From Gemmatimonadota bacterium (GTDB lineage: Bacteria > Gemmatimonadota > Gemmatimonadetes > Palauibacterales > Palauibacteraceae): a DNA stretch of 64,000 bases. The number at the start of each line of letters is the position of its first letter. Within the stretch, counting starts at the first letter, position 1. Under the pieces are notes generated by a model. It saw nothing but the letters and a program-made list of their open reading frames with translations. It searched no databases and had not been told where the DNA came from. Below, piece by piece: positions 17,193 to 25,500 of the stretch. The stretch spans positions 18,367 to 82,366 of the forward strand of contig JAJEEM010000022.1 in NCBI GenBank assembly GCA_022820995.1. Reading direction: 5' to 3'. A program made the position numbers and the translations under genes.

Positions 17193-18611
17193 TCAGGAGG
17201 TCCCCTCGCCAGAGGCCGCCGTGCTCAGCGCGTCGGCCGCTTCCGCGGGCGCGGCCTCCGCGGCCACTTCCGGAACCGCCTCCTCCGCGGACGCCTCGGC
17301 AGCCGCGGCGTCCTCGGCCTGCGTCTCGTCCACGACGGTGAGTTCGTCGATGAGCGCTTCCAGCGTGTCCGCCTCGTCGGGCCCGATTCCCGGGACCTGA
17401 AGGAAATCGCTCCGATCCATGTCTAGGAGCCCGTAGAAGTTGCCGACCCCGGCGGCCTCGAGCGCCGCCAGCGTCGCCGGGGCGATCCCCTCGAGCTCGG
17501 AGAGCGGGAAGTCGGACATCTCGTATTCGTCATCGCTTCCGAACAGCCCGGCCTCTCCGCCGCGCTCCATCCAGTCACGGCTGGAATACAGGTCGATCTG
17601 CCATCCGATGAGCTGTGACGCCAACCGCACGTTCTGCCCGTTTCGTCCGATCGCCAGCGACAGCTGGTCCTCGTCAACGATCGCCGTGATGACGTGCCGC
17701 TCCTGATTCGAGATCACTTTGGCGACCCGGGCCGGAGCCAGGGCTCGGCGGGCGAAGATCTCCGGGTCCGGGTGCCACGGGACGATGTCGATGCGTTCCC
17801 CGCTCAGCTCCGACACGACCGCCTGGACGCGCGAGCCCTTGAGACCGACGCAGGCTCCGACCGGGTCGACGGACTCATCGCGGGATGCGACGGCCACCTT
17901 CGTGCGTCCGCCCGCCTCGCGGACGATCTCCTTGATGTCGACGATATTCTGGTAGATCTCCGGCACTTCGAGCGCGAACAGCGAAGCGACGAACTGGGGA
18001 TCCGCCCGCGACAGGATGAGCCGCGGGCCGCGCGGCGTCTCCTCCAGCAGCTTCAACACGGCGCGGATCGGCTCGCCCTGGCGGAAGCGTTCCCGCGGAT
18101 TCTGCTCCCGCCACGGGATGATCGCCTCGGCTTCACGGGACCGGTTCAGCATGACGACGAGTTTTCCGCGCTCGCTCGCCTGCACTTCGCCGGAAACGAG
18201 GTCTCCCACCCGGTCGTTGAATTCCATGCGGATCCGGTCGCGTTCTCCCTCGCGGATGCGCTGGATGATTCTCTGCTTGGCGGCCATGACCGCGCTGCGC
18301 CCGAAATCCCTGAAGTCGACGGGGATCTCCATGAGGTCGCCGACCTGGAAATCGGGGTCATCCCAGCGGGCCTGCTCGAGCGTCACCTCCCGAGCCGGAT
18401 CCTCGACCTCCTCGACGACTTCCTTGAGGACGACGATCGAGATGTCGCCTCCATCGGTAACGTCGATCTCCGCTTCGACGGGACCGCCGAAACGACGGGC
18501 GAGCGCCGCATGGATCCCTTCGCGGATCAGATCATGCAACTCCAGTTCCGTCAGCGACTTGTTCGCCGCCATCATGCGGAATGCTTCAACGATCGGGATC
18601 TGATCGCTCAT
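17193..18611 (-). CDS. nusA: Transcription termination/antitermination factor NusA
   Basis: This 472-residue RNA polymerase-associated factor modulates pausing, termination and antitermination. The N-terminal polymerase-binding domain is followed by an S1 domain (VGDLVSGEVQASERGKLVVML), KH1 and KH2 regions (VGLKGSRVQAVVSELSGERIDIV and LAIGRNGQNVRLASQLIGW), a helix-hairpin-helix-like segment (LQVPGIGPDEADTLEAL) and a Glu/Ala-rich acidic tail. It is the second gene of the rimP operon. Confidence 0.97.
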   Translation of the reverse strand: MSDQIPIVEAFRMMAANKSLTELELHDLIREGIHAALARRFGGPVEAEIDVTDGGDISIVVLKEVVEEVEDPAREVTLEQARWDDPDFQVGDLMEIPVDFRDFGRSAVMAAKQRIIQRIREGERDRIRMEFNDRVGDLVSGEVQASERGKLVVMLNRSREAEAIIPWREQNPRERFRQGEPIRAVLKLLEETPRGPRLILSRADPQFVASLFALEVPEIYQNIVDIKEIVREAGGRTKVAVASRDESVDPVGACVGLKGSRVQAVVSELSGERIDIVPWHPDPEIFARRALAPARVAKVISNQERHVITAIVDEDQLSLAIGRNGQNVRLASQLIGWQIDLYSSRDWMERGGEAGLFGSDDEYEMSDFPLSELEGIAPATLAALEAAGVGNFYGLLDMDRSDFLQVPGIGPDEADTLEALIDELTVVDETQAEDAAAAEASAEEAVPEVAAEAAPAEAADALSTAASGEGTS

Positions 18612-18620
18612 TGCGTCTCT

Positions 18621-19112
18621 CTATCTCCCACCCACGCTTCCGGCCGCGTCCCAGTCGTAGACCAGGCGGGCGGAGGCCACTAGCTCCAGCGGGATCTCCA
18701 CACGATCCCCTTCGATCTCCAGCGCGAACGTCCCGGGAAGCCCGTCCACCATCCCGAGCAGCGTCCCTTCCAGTTTTCGGCCGCGGTCGGCCAGTGGGCC
18801 GAAACCCCGCACGCGAACCCGCGACCCGGCGAAGCGATCGTAGTCCGCGGCCCTGACCAGCGGCCGGTCCACTCCCGGCGACGACACTTCGAGCACCCAG
18901 TCCTCGGCTGCTCCATCTTCAAGTGCGCCACGCAGTTTCCTCGTCACGGCGACGCAATCGTCGACGGTGACGCCCGACCGCGCGGACGACGGACCCGGCC
19001 GATCGATCCGGAGCCTGAGCAACGGCCGGCGACGGCCTCCGCCCCGCTCCATCTGCACGACCTCGAAGCCGAGGGCTTCGACCGCGCGTTCGATGTCCGC
19101 CGAGTCCAGCAT
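18621..19112 (-). CDS. rimP: Ribosome maturation factor RimP
   Basis: This 163-residue factor is needed for 30S subunit maturation. It has the family N-terminal domain (ALGFEVVQMERGGG followed by LLRLRIDRPG) and EVSSPGVDRPL, with a C-terminal SH3-like domain (VRGFGPLADRGRKLEGTLLG). It is the first gene of the rimP-nusA-ylxQ-infB operon. GAAGGG six bases upstream of the ATG is a plausible ribosome binding site. Confidence 0.95.
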   Translation of the reverse strand: MLDSADIERAVEALGFEVVQMERGGGRRRPLLRLRIDRPGPSSARSGVTVDDCVAVTRKLRGALEDGAAEDWVLEVSSPGVDRPLVRAADYDRFAGSRVRVRGFGPLADRGRKLEGTLLGMVDGLPGTFALEIEGDRVEIPLELVASARLVYDWDAAGSVGGR

Positions 19113-19149
19113 GACCGACCCTTCCGGCGAATCCGGTTCGCCCTACTGC

Positions 19150-19182
19150 AAAAAAAAGTGGGGCCCGTACAGCTTCCCCACT
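19150..19182 (-). terminator. Intrinsic terminator or attenuator before rimP
   Basis: On the minus strand AGTGGGG pairs perfectly with CCCCACT across a 12-base loop, followed at once by a run of eight T. This is a textbook intrinsic terminator. It lies 115 bases after the pgeF stop and only 38 bases before the rimP ATG, leaving no room for a promoter after it. It may therefore act as an attenuator in the rimP leader. Confidence 0.8.
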
Positions 19183-19239
19183 TCGAGTAACGCCATCGCC
19201 CGCCGGCCCGCGCGGACGTATGTGGACATGCGACTCGGA

Positions 19240-19268
19240 ACATACGGCGGGGTCCGACCCGCTGCAAC
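19240..19268 (-). promoter_or_regulatory. Probable promoter of the rimP-nusA-infB operon
   Basis: On the minus strand TTGCAG (19268-19263) and TATGTT (19245-19240) are spaced by 17 bases, between the pgeF stop and the terminator hairpin. A transcript from here would have a leader of about 120 bases that includes the hairpin at 19150-19182. Confidence 0.45.
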
Positions 19269-19297
19269 AGCCCGTACCGCTTGCCGGCGCCTCCGGC

Positions 19298-20059
19298 TCA
19301 GCCGCTTCGCAGCCCGAGGAAGGCGGCCATCCGCCCGGCCGTCCCGCCGCTCGCGCGGTGCGAATGAAGGTCGCCGGGGCCGCACGACGTGCAGAAGCGG
19401 GAACTCGACAGGGCGCCGGGCGCGACGCCGGCGGTCGCGGCCTGGGCGGCGAGGATCCCCCTCAGGTCGAGTCGCGCCCGCGTGCCGGCGAGGCCGAAAG
19501 CGGACAGGACGGGGGTGTCGACCTCGTAGCAGCGCCCGCAGATCGCGGGCCCCAGATGGACGCGAAGATCCCCGGCGGCGCCGGGTGGGCGGTGGTCCGG
19601 ACCGCGAACGAGCCGGGAGATCGCGCGCGGAAGGATTCCGGCCGCGGCCCCGCGCCATCCCGCGTGGATGAGCCCGATGCGCCCGAGTTCGCGCGACCAC
19701 AGGTAGACGGGCACGCAATCGGCGGCCGTCGCGGCGAGGAGCCAGCCGGGCCCGTCGACGATCTGGCCGTCCACGCGACCCGGCCGGTCGACGATGCACG
19801 CCCCGGAATCCGGGACGGGTGCGGCCCTGATCTCCCGGAGATCCGTGCCGTGGACCTGGGTCGGCACCGATACCCGGCGGAAGCCGAGTTCCCGGGCGAG
19901 ATCCCCGTACACCGCGGCGACGCGGTCCGGCGGGACCTCCGCGACGGCGAGGTCTCCCCGCTCCGCCGTCGTGATCCCGCACACGATGCCCGGATCGAGC
20001 GATTCCCACTGCGACAGCCGCAGCAGGCCATCCGTCGGCGTCTCCGCGACCTCCGTCAT
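19298..20059 (-). CDS. pgeF: Laccase-domain (YfiH/PgeF) family protein
   Basis: This is a 253-residue protein of the polyphenol oxidase/YfiH family. Bacterial members have been linked to removal of misincorporated L-Ser from UDP-MurNAc and to purine nucleoside metabolism. The signature metal-site motifs are [26 protein letters not shown] and [22 protein letters not shown]. The ATG overlaps the murA stop (ATGA), and coupling with murA fits a peptidoglycan-precursor editing role. Exact activity cannot be told from sequence. Confidence 0.88.
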   Translation of the reverse strand: MTEVAETPTDGLLRLSQWESLDPGIVCGITTAERGDLAVAEVPPDRVAAVYGDLARELGFRRVSVPTQVHGTDLREIRAAPVPDSGACIVDRPGRVDGQIVDGPGWLLAATAADCVPVYLWSRELGRIGLIHAGWRGAAAGILPRAISRLVRGPDHRPPGAAGDLRVHLGPAICGRCYEVDTPVLSAFGLAGTRARLDLRGILAAQAATAGVAPGALSSSRFCTSCGPGDLHSHRASGGTAGRMAAFLGLRSG

Positions 20060-21345
20060 GCGTCTTCCGGCCCCACGCGTTCGATGCGCGCCCCCAGCGA
20101 CGCGAGACGCTCGTGGATGCGCTCGTAGCCGCGCTCGATCTGCCCGATGTTGTGCACGCGACTCGTGCCTTCGGCCGCAAGCGCCGCGATGAGGAGCGCC
20201 ATGCCGGCCCGGATGTCGGGGCTCTCGAGGGTGGCCGCGCGCAGCGGCGAAGGTCCCACCACGACGGCCCGGTGCGGATCGCAGAGGACGATGCGTGCAC
20301 CCATCGCGATCACCTTGTCGACGAAGAACATCCGCGACTCGAACATCTTCTCGTGGATGAGGACGGTGCCGCGACACTGGGTCGCGGCCACGAGCGCGAT
20401 GCTGATGAGGTCCGCGGGGAATGCCGGCCATGGCCCGTCATCGATCTTCGGAATCTGGCCGCCGAGGTCGGGCTGGATCTCGAGTTCTCCCCCGCCACGC
20501 ACGACGAGATGGTCTTCGCGCCACGCGAATTCGAGGCCGAGCCGTCGGAACCCGACGCGCAGCGGGTCGAAGTGAGCCTGGTCGACTCCGGCGATCGCGA
20601 GCGTCGAGCCCGTCGCCGCCGTCAGGCCGATCACGCTTCCGATCTCGATGTGATCCGGTCCGATCCGGAACGTCCCGCCTCCCAGGTTGTCCACGCCTTC
20701 GATGACGAGCCGCGCGGTCCCGATGCCGTCGATGCGCGCGCCGAGCGCGACGAGAAAGCGGCACAGATCCTGCACGTGGGGTTCCGTGGCGGCGTTGCGA
20801 AGTTCCGTCGTGCCCATCGCCGTCGCCGCGGCGAGCACGGCGTTCTCCGTCCCGGTCACGGACGGCTCATCCAGGAAGACGGAAGCGCCGCGGAGACGCG
20901 GAGCGCGGAGGAAGTAGCGGTCTCCGATGTCGACGGTCGCGCCGAGCGCCCGCAGTGCGAGCATGTGGGTGTCCAGACGGCGGCGCCCGATGAAATCGCC
21001 TCCGGGGTGCGGGAGCTGGCACGTCCCCAGCCGGGCGAGCATGGGGCCCGCGAGCAGCACCGATCCGCGAATGCGGCCGGCCAGATCCGCATCGGGGATC
21101 GCCTCCGGATCCACGCCCGCGGCATCGAGTTCGAGCACGCCCGGCGCTGCCCAGCCGCCCTCGACGCCGAGACTGCGGAGGAGGTCGAGCAGCGTCTCGA
21201 CGTCGGTGATGCGCGGGACGTTCTCGAGCCGCACCGGCTCGCGCGCGAGGAGCGTGGCGGCGAGAATCGGGAGGGCGGCGTTCTTGTTGCCGGCCGGCGT
21301 GAATACGCCGCCCAACTCGTTTCCGCCCTCGATCCGATAGTACAT
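20056..21345 (-). CDS. murA: UDP-N-acetylglucosamine 1-carboxyvinyltransferase with Asp in place of the active-site Cys
   Basis: This 429-residue enzyme transfers enolpyruvate from PEP to UDP-GlcNAc, the first committed step of peptidoglycan synthesis. The N-terminal [15 protein letters not shown] motif carries the substrate-binding Lys-Asn pair. The mobile loop reads [15 protein letters not shown], so residue 117 is Asp (codon at 20995-20997) where E. coli MurA has Cys115, the fosfomycin target. The ATG at 21345 is preceded by GGAGGAGG and matches the family N-terminus; an upstream in-frame extension has no such support. Confidence 0.93.
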   Translation of the reverse strand: MYYRIEGGNELGGVFTPAGNKNAALPILAATLLAREPVRLENVPRITDVETLLDLLRSLGVEGGWAAPGVLELDAAGVDPEAIPDADLAGRIRGSVLLAGPMLARLGTCQLPHPGGDFIGRRRLDTHMLALRALGATVDIGDRYFLRAPRLRGASVFLDEPSVTGTENAVLAAATAMGTTELRNAATEPHVQDLCRFLVALGARIDGIGTARLVIEGVDNLGGGTFRIGPDHIEIGSVIGLTAATGSTLAIAGVDQAHFDPLRVGFRRLGLEFAWREDHLVVRGGGELEIQPDLGGQIPKIDDGPWPAFPADLISIALVAATQCRGTVLIHEKMFESRMFFVDKVIAMGARIVLCDPHRAVVVGPSPLRAATLESPDIRAGMALLIAALAAEGTSRVHNIGQIERGYERIHERLASLGARIERVGPEDA

Positions 21346-21396
21346 CGCACCTCCTCCCGTCCGTTCCCGCATCCGGCCTGGCCGGCGCCGCGCGCC

Positions 21397-21424
21397 AAAG
21401 TAGCCGGCGGACCGAGGGGGGCAA
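21397..21424 (-). promoter_or_regulatory. Possible promoter of murA-pgeF
   Basis: On the minus strand TTGCCC (21424-21419) and TACTTT (21402-21397) are spaced by 16 bases, about 50 bases before the murA ATG. The region is divergent from the plus-strand promoter at 21443. Confidence 0.35.
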
Positions 21425-21442
21425 ACGTCGCGGCGAACACGG

Positions 21443-21471
21443 TTGAGCCCCATGGGAACCAGACCTATACT
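21443..21471 (+). promoter_or_regulatory. Sigma-70-type promoter of the DUF948-like gene
   Basis: TTGAGC (21443-21448) and TATACT (21466-21471) are spaced by exactly 17 bases. This is the best match to the sigma-70 consensus I noticed in the window. It lies 42 bases before the GTG of the downstream gene. Confidence 0.6.
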
Positions 21472-21513
21472 CTCCTCCCGTAGTCATTTCGACCGTCCTC
21501 CGAGGGAGCCGCA

Positions 21514-21981
21514 GTGACCACATACGAGATCGCGGTCGTCGTCGGGATGGCGGTCTGGCTCGTCGTCGCGCTGGCGATTCTCATCGTCCTTCTCCACGCG
21601 ATCCGCCTGTTGCGCGAAACCCGAAAGCCGCTGGGACAGATCTCGGGCACGGTCACCGACCTGAGCGACCGCCTCAAACCGGTCCTGCACAACGTCGAAC
21701 AGGCGAGCGACCAGGCTCGACGCATCGCGGGCCGTCTCCGGGACGACGCGGACGGCGTGGGACAGGCGCTGAAGAGCGCGAGCGAATCCACCGGCCGCAT
21801 GGTCGACCTGGTCGAGGAGCGGGTGGTGGAGGTCGCGGCGCTGCTCGCGGTCGTCCAGGAGGAGGCCGAGGAGACCTTCCTCACGACGGCCTCCCTGCTG
21901 CGCGGACTCCGGCGCGGCAAGGACAGCGCCTCGACGGCGAAGCGGGTGGTTCGAGCGCTGGGGGACCGCGGAGGAGAGTGA
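21514..21981 (+). CDS. DUF948-like membrane protein, function unknown
   Basis: This is a 155-residue protein with one N-terminal membrane helix (about residues 6-30), followed by a long predicted amphipathic/coiled-coil region (LLRETRKPLGQISGTVTDLSDRLKPVL and onward). This architecture resembles DUF948 proteins of unknown function. The GTG start follows GAGGGAG. It is a lone plus-strand gene; its stop is one base from the stop of the convergent pcrA. Confidence 0.7.
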   Translation: MTTYEIAVVVGMAVWLVVALAILIVLLHAIRLLRETRKPLGQISGTVTDLSDRLKPVLHNVEQASDQARRIAGRLRDDADGVGQALKSASESTGRMVDLVEERVVEVAALLAVVQEEAEETFLTTASLLRGLRRGKDSASTAKRVVRALGDRGGE

Positions 21982-21982
21982 C

Positions 21983-24274
21983 CTAGGCCGGGCGCAGTCC
22001 CGCGAACGCCACGACGATCTTCTTCCGGCCGACCTCCTCGAACGCGATGTCGGCCCTGGCCTCCCTCCCGAAGCCGTATACCTGCAGCACCTCGCCGGCC
22101 CCGAAGTGCGGATGGATCACGCGCACACCGGGCGTGAGGGTGAGCGGCACCTGTGAATCGTCGTAGTCATACTCGAGTTCGCCCGGAGATCCCGTCCTTC
22201 CGTCCCCGCCGGAGCCGCCGGAGCCGCCAGCCCGGCCCGATCCGCGCTCCACCCGCCTCTGCCAGGCGAAGGTGCGGTCGGGCTCCACCGCGCCCCCCCT
22301 GCGGACGTGCCGCCGCCTCCAATGCGGCGCGGCAAGCCGCGGGAGCACGTGTTCCTCCGGGAGCTCATCCATGAAGCTCGATGGGGCCGAGCGGCTCGCC
22401 ATCCCCGCCCGCCAGCGGTGGTCCGCGTACGTCAGGCTCAGGCGGTCCATCGCGCGCGTGACCCCCACGTAGAACAGGCGCCGCTCCTCCTCCAGCCCGC
22501 CCGGGGCCTCCATTGCCCGCGAGAGGGGAAAGAGCCCCTCCTCCAGCCCGCCCAGGAAGACCACGGGGAACTCGAGCCCCTTCGCGTTGTGGAGCGTAAT
22601 CATCGTCACCGCTTCGCCATCGAAGTCGGCCTCGTCGAGGTCGGAACGCAGCGAAACGGACTGCAGGAACAACTCGAGATCCGTGGCCTCGTCATCGGGG
22701 TCCTCCACATCGTCGCGCTCGAACGCCGCCGCCGCCGCGAACAGTTCGCTCACGTTCTCGAGACGGTCTGCGCCGTCCTCCTCCTCGGCCAGCGCCGTGG
22801 CCAGGCCGAAGGTCGCGACGCACGCCTCGAGCGCTTCCCGGGCGCTGCAGACGGGGAGCGAAGCCCGCACGTCGGCGAGTCCATCCGCGAACCGCCTCAG
22901 GCCGCGCGCCGCCATCCTCGGGATGCCGTCTTCGTGCCGCGCCCGCGCCGCGACGAGGGCGAGGGGCTCGACGGTCTCGCCCGCGGTGCCGCCCGCGCGG
23001 GCGAGTTCCTCCAGCCGCTCCAGACTCTTCGCCCCGACCCCGCGCCTCGGCCATCCCACGGCCCGCAGGAAAGCGACGTCGTCCGCCGGATTCACGAGGA
23101 GGCGCAGATAGGCGACGACATCCTTCACCTCGCGACGTTCGTAGAACGGGACGCCTCCCACGATCCGGTACGGGATGCCGGACCGCCGGAACGCCTCCTC
23201 GAAGGCCCGCGACTGGGCGTTGGTCCGGTAGAGCACCGCGAACTCGTTCAGGCCCCGGGCGCCGCGGCCGGCCTCGATCTGCGACGACACCCACCTCGCC
23301 TCGGCCCGCTCGTCATCGCAGCGGACGACCTCGATCGGGTCGCCGGCCTCCCGCTCCGTGTGCAGCCGCTTCGGTTTCCTCGCGAGGTTCCGCGAGATGA
23401 CGGAGTTCGCGACCTCGAGGATCGACGCCGTCGAGCGATAGTTGCGCTCCAGCCGCACGACGTGCGCGCCGTGGAAGTCGGCCTCGAAGTCGAGGATGTT
23501 CCGGATGTCCGCCCCGCGCCATCCGTACACCGCCTGATCGTCATCCCCCACGACGCACAGATTCCCGTGTTTCGAGGCCAGCGCCTTCACCATCCGGTAC
23601 TGGGCGTGGTTCGTGTCCTGGTATTCGTCCACGAGCACGTAGGCGAAGCGGGCGGAGTAGCGATCCCGCACGCCGTCCACGGTCTCGAGCAGGCGCACCG
23701 TCTCGAAGAGGAGGTCGTCGAAATCGTAGGCGTTGCGCCGCGCGAGTTCACGCTGGTACGCGGGATAGACCTTCGCCACGACCTCCGCGAGCAGGTCGAA
23801 GGCCTCGGACTCGTACTCGGCGGGCCCCATGAGCGCGTTCTTCGCGCCGGAGATCCGGCCGCGCAGGGCTCGGGGCGCCCAACGTTTGGGGTCGTAGCCC
23901 GCCGACTCCATCACGTCCTTCAGCGTGCGGATGGAGTCATCCTCGTCATAGATCGTGAAGGCGCGCGTGCGGGACGTGTGCGGAGCCTCGATGCGAAGGA
24001 TGCGAGCGGCGACCGAGTGGAAGGTGCCGATCCAGAGGCCCCGCGCGGAACGGCCGATGAGCCCCTCGATCCGCTCCCGCATCTCGCCCGCGGCCTTGTT
24101 CGTGAAGGTGACGGCGAGAAGGCGCGTCGGCTCCAGCCCCTCCCCGATGAGGCGGGCGGCCCGGGCCGTGAGCACCCGCGTCTTGCCGGAGCCCGCGCCG
24201 GCGAGGACGAGCAGCGGCCCTTCGCCGTGTTCGACCGCGTCCCGCTGCTCCGGGTTGAGGCGGAGTCCCCTCAC
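21983..24274 (-). CDS. pcrA: ATP-dependent DNA helicase, UvrD/PcrA type
   Basis: This 763-residue superfamily 1A helicase is used in repair and replication-fork maintenance. Motifs in order are LNPEQRDAV (Q motif), AGAGSGKTRVL (Walker A), FTNKAAGEM, VDEYQDTNHAQY (Walker B), GDDDQAVYGWRGA, ERNYRS, TLHNAKGLEFPVVFL and FYVGVTRA. A Gly/Ser-rich linker leads to a C-terminal Tudor-like region (VIHPHFGAGEVLQVYG). The GTG at 24274 overlaps the kinase stop (GTGA). Confidence 0.96.
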   Translation of the reverse strand: MRGLRLNPEQRDAVEHGEGPLLVLAGAGSGKTRVLTARAARLIGEGLEPTRLLAVTFTNKAAGEMRERIEGLIGRSARGLWIGTFHSVAARILRIEAPHTSRTRAFTIYDEDDSIRTLKDVMESAGYDPKRWAPRALRGRISGAKNALMGPAEYESEAFDLLAEVVAKVYPAYQRELARRNAYDFDDLLFETVRLLETVDGVRDRYSARFAYVLVDEYQDTNHAQYRMVKALASKHGNLCVVGDDDQAVYGWRGADIRNILDFEADFHGAHVVRLERNYRSTASILEVANSVISRNLARKPKRLHTEREAGDPIEVVRCDDERAEARWVSSQIEAGRGARGLNEFAVLYRTNAQSRAFEEAFRRSGIPYRIVGGVPFYERREVKDVVAYLRLLVNPADDVAFLRAVGWPRRGVGAKSLERLEELARAGGTAGETVEPLALVAARARHEDGIPRMAARGLRRFADGLADVRASLPVCSAREALEACVATFGLATALAEEEDGADRLENVSELFAAAAAFERDDVEDPDDEATDLELFLQSVSLRSDLDEADFDGEAVTMITLHNAKGLEFPVVFLGGLEEGLFPLSRAMEAPGGLEEERRLFYVGVTRAMDRLSLTYADHRWRAGMASRSAPSSFMDELPEEHVLPRLAAPHWRRRHVRRGGAVEPDRTFAWQRRVERGSGRAGGSGGSGGDGRTGSPGELEYDYDDSQVPLTLTPGVRVIHPHFGAGEVLQVYGFGREARADIAFEEVGRKKIVVAFAGLRPA

Positions 24275-25500
24275 GTCCCCCGTTTCCCGGGACGGTGACG
24301 CGGGAGTTCGATCCGGAAGCTCGCGCCCCGCCCCGTGTCCTCGAGGCGGATGGAGCCATCGTGCATGTCTTCGATGATGCGCCGCACGAGGGAGAGGCCG
24401 ACGCCCCATCCACGCTTCTTCGTCGTGACGCCGATGTTGAAGATCTTGTCCCGGAGCGCAGGGGGGATCCCCGGCCCGGTGTCGAGCACCCGGAACACGG
24501 AACGCCTGCCGTTCGGTCCGAGATGGGAGATCACGATCCGGCCGCCGTCCGGGGCCAGGGCGTCGATCGCGTTCCTGATCAGATTCTCGAACGCCCACTC
24601 CAGGAGCGTCGCGTTGCCCAGCACCTCCGGCGGTTCGGGTTCCATCTCCACCGCGATCTCGATCTTGCCGGTGCGGGAGAGCGTGGGGAGGCGGGCCTCG
24701 AAGTACTGTCGGAGATGGACGACCGTCGCGCGCACGGACATGGGCTCCAGCTTCGGCTTGTGGCCGATGAGTTCGAAGCGGCGCGAGACCTTCTGCAGGC
24801 GCGTCACATCCGCCGCCATCTCGTCGATGAGGTCGGGCTCCCCGACTTCCGATCCGCGGGGGCGCGGCCGGGCCTCAAGCACCTCCAGCCAACCGACGAG
24901 CGAGCTGAGCGGGGTCCCCATCTGATGGGCCGATTCCCTGGCCATGGCGGACCAGATGCGCTCCCGCTCGCTCCGGAAGGAGAGGAAGAGGAGCCAGCCG
25001 CCGCTGCCGAGGATCACGAGGAGCGACGCCGCCTGCAGCCACGGGATCAGGCGGAGGCGGCTCGTGAATTCGGGATCGCCGAAGTGGACCTGCAGGCCGG
25101 GCGCCTCGAAGGGCGGCCTCAGCGCGTCGAGCTCGGCCACGAATTCGCGCAGCGCCTGGTCGTCCGGGTCGCCCGTCGGGCCGCGCGGGAAGTCGTCGGG
25201 CAGGTGCGCGGAGCTGCTCGGATTGCCCAGCGTGTCCGTGATCACGATGGGGATTTGGAGGCGCCGGACCTGGGCGCCCACCTGCTGCGAGGCCTGATTC
25301 CAGAGTTCGTTCTGTTCCTCGACCGTGAGATTGCCCGCCGCGGCCGCCGTGCTCACCGCCATCAACTGCCCGAGAACCGCGGCGTCGAGGCGGCGCTCCT
25401 CCGCCTGCTGACGCGAGAAGATGGCGGACGAGACGAGAACGCCCGTGGACAGCACCGCGAGCAGAAGCGCGCCGCCGCGCCGGTTCCAGAGCCGGATCAC
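24271..25500 (-). CDS. Membrane sensor histidine kinase without an adjacent response regulator
   Basis: This is a 409-residue two-component sensor kinase. An N-terminal helix (about residues 8-28) and a second one (about 158-180) enclose an extracytoplasmic sensing region of roughly 125 residues. The dimerisation/phosphoacceptor segment is ARESAHQMGTPLSSLVGW, with the His near residue 192. The ATPase domain has the N box (ENLIRNAIDAL), G1 (DTGPGIP) and G2 (GWGVGLSLVRRI). The GTG at 25500 overlaps the serS stop. No response regulator is encoded in the window, so its partner is unknown. Confidence 0.9.
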   Translation of the reverse strand: MIRLWNRRGGALLLAVLSTGVLVSSAIFSRQQAEERRLDAAVLGQLMAVSTAAAAGNLTVEEQNELWNQASQQVGAQVRRLQIPIVITDTLGNPSSSAHLPDDFPRGPTGDPDDQALREFVAELDALRPPFEAPGLQVHFGDPEFTSRLRLIPWLQAASLLVILGSGGWLLFLSFRSERERIWSAMARESAHQMGTPLSSLVGWLEVLEARPRPRGSEVGEPDLIDEMAADVTRLQKVSRRFELIGHKPKLEPMSVRATVVHLRQYFEARLPTLSRTGKIEIAVEMEPEPPEVLGNATLLEWAFENLIRNAIDALAPDGGRIVISHLGPNGRRSVFRVLDTGPGIPPALRDKIFNIGVTTKKRGWGVGLSLVRRIIEDMHDGSIRLEDTGRGASFRIELPRHRPGKRGT

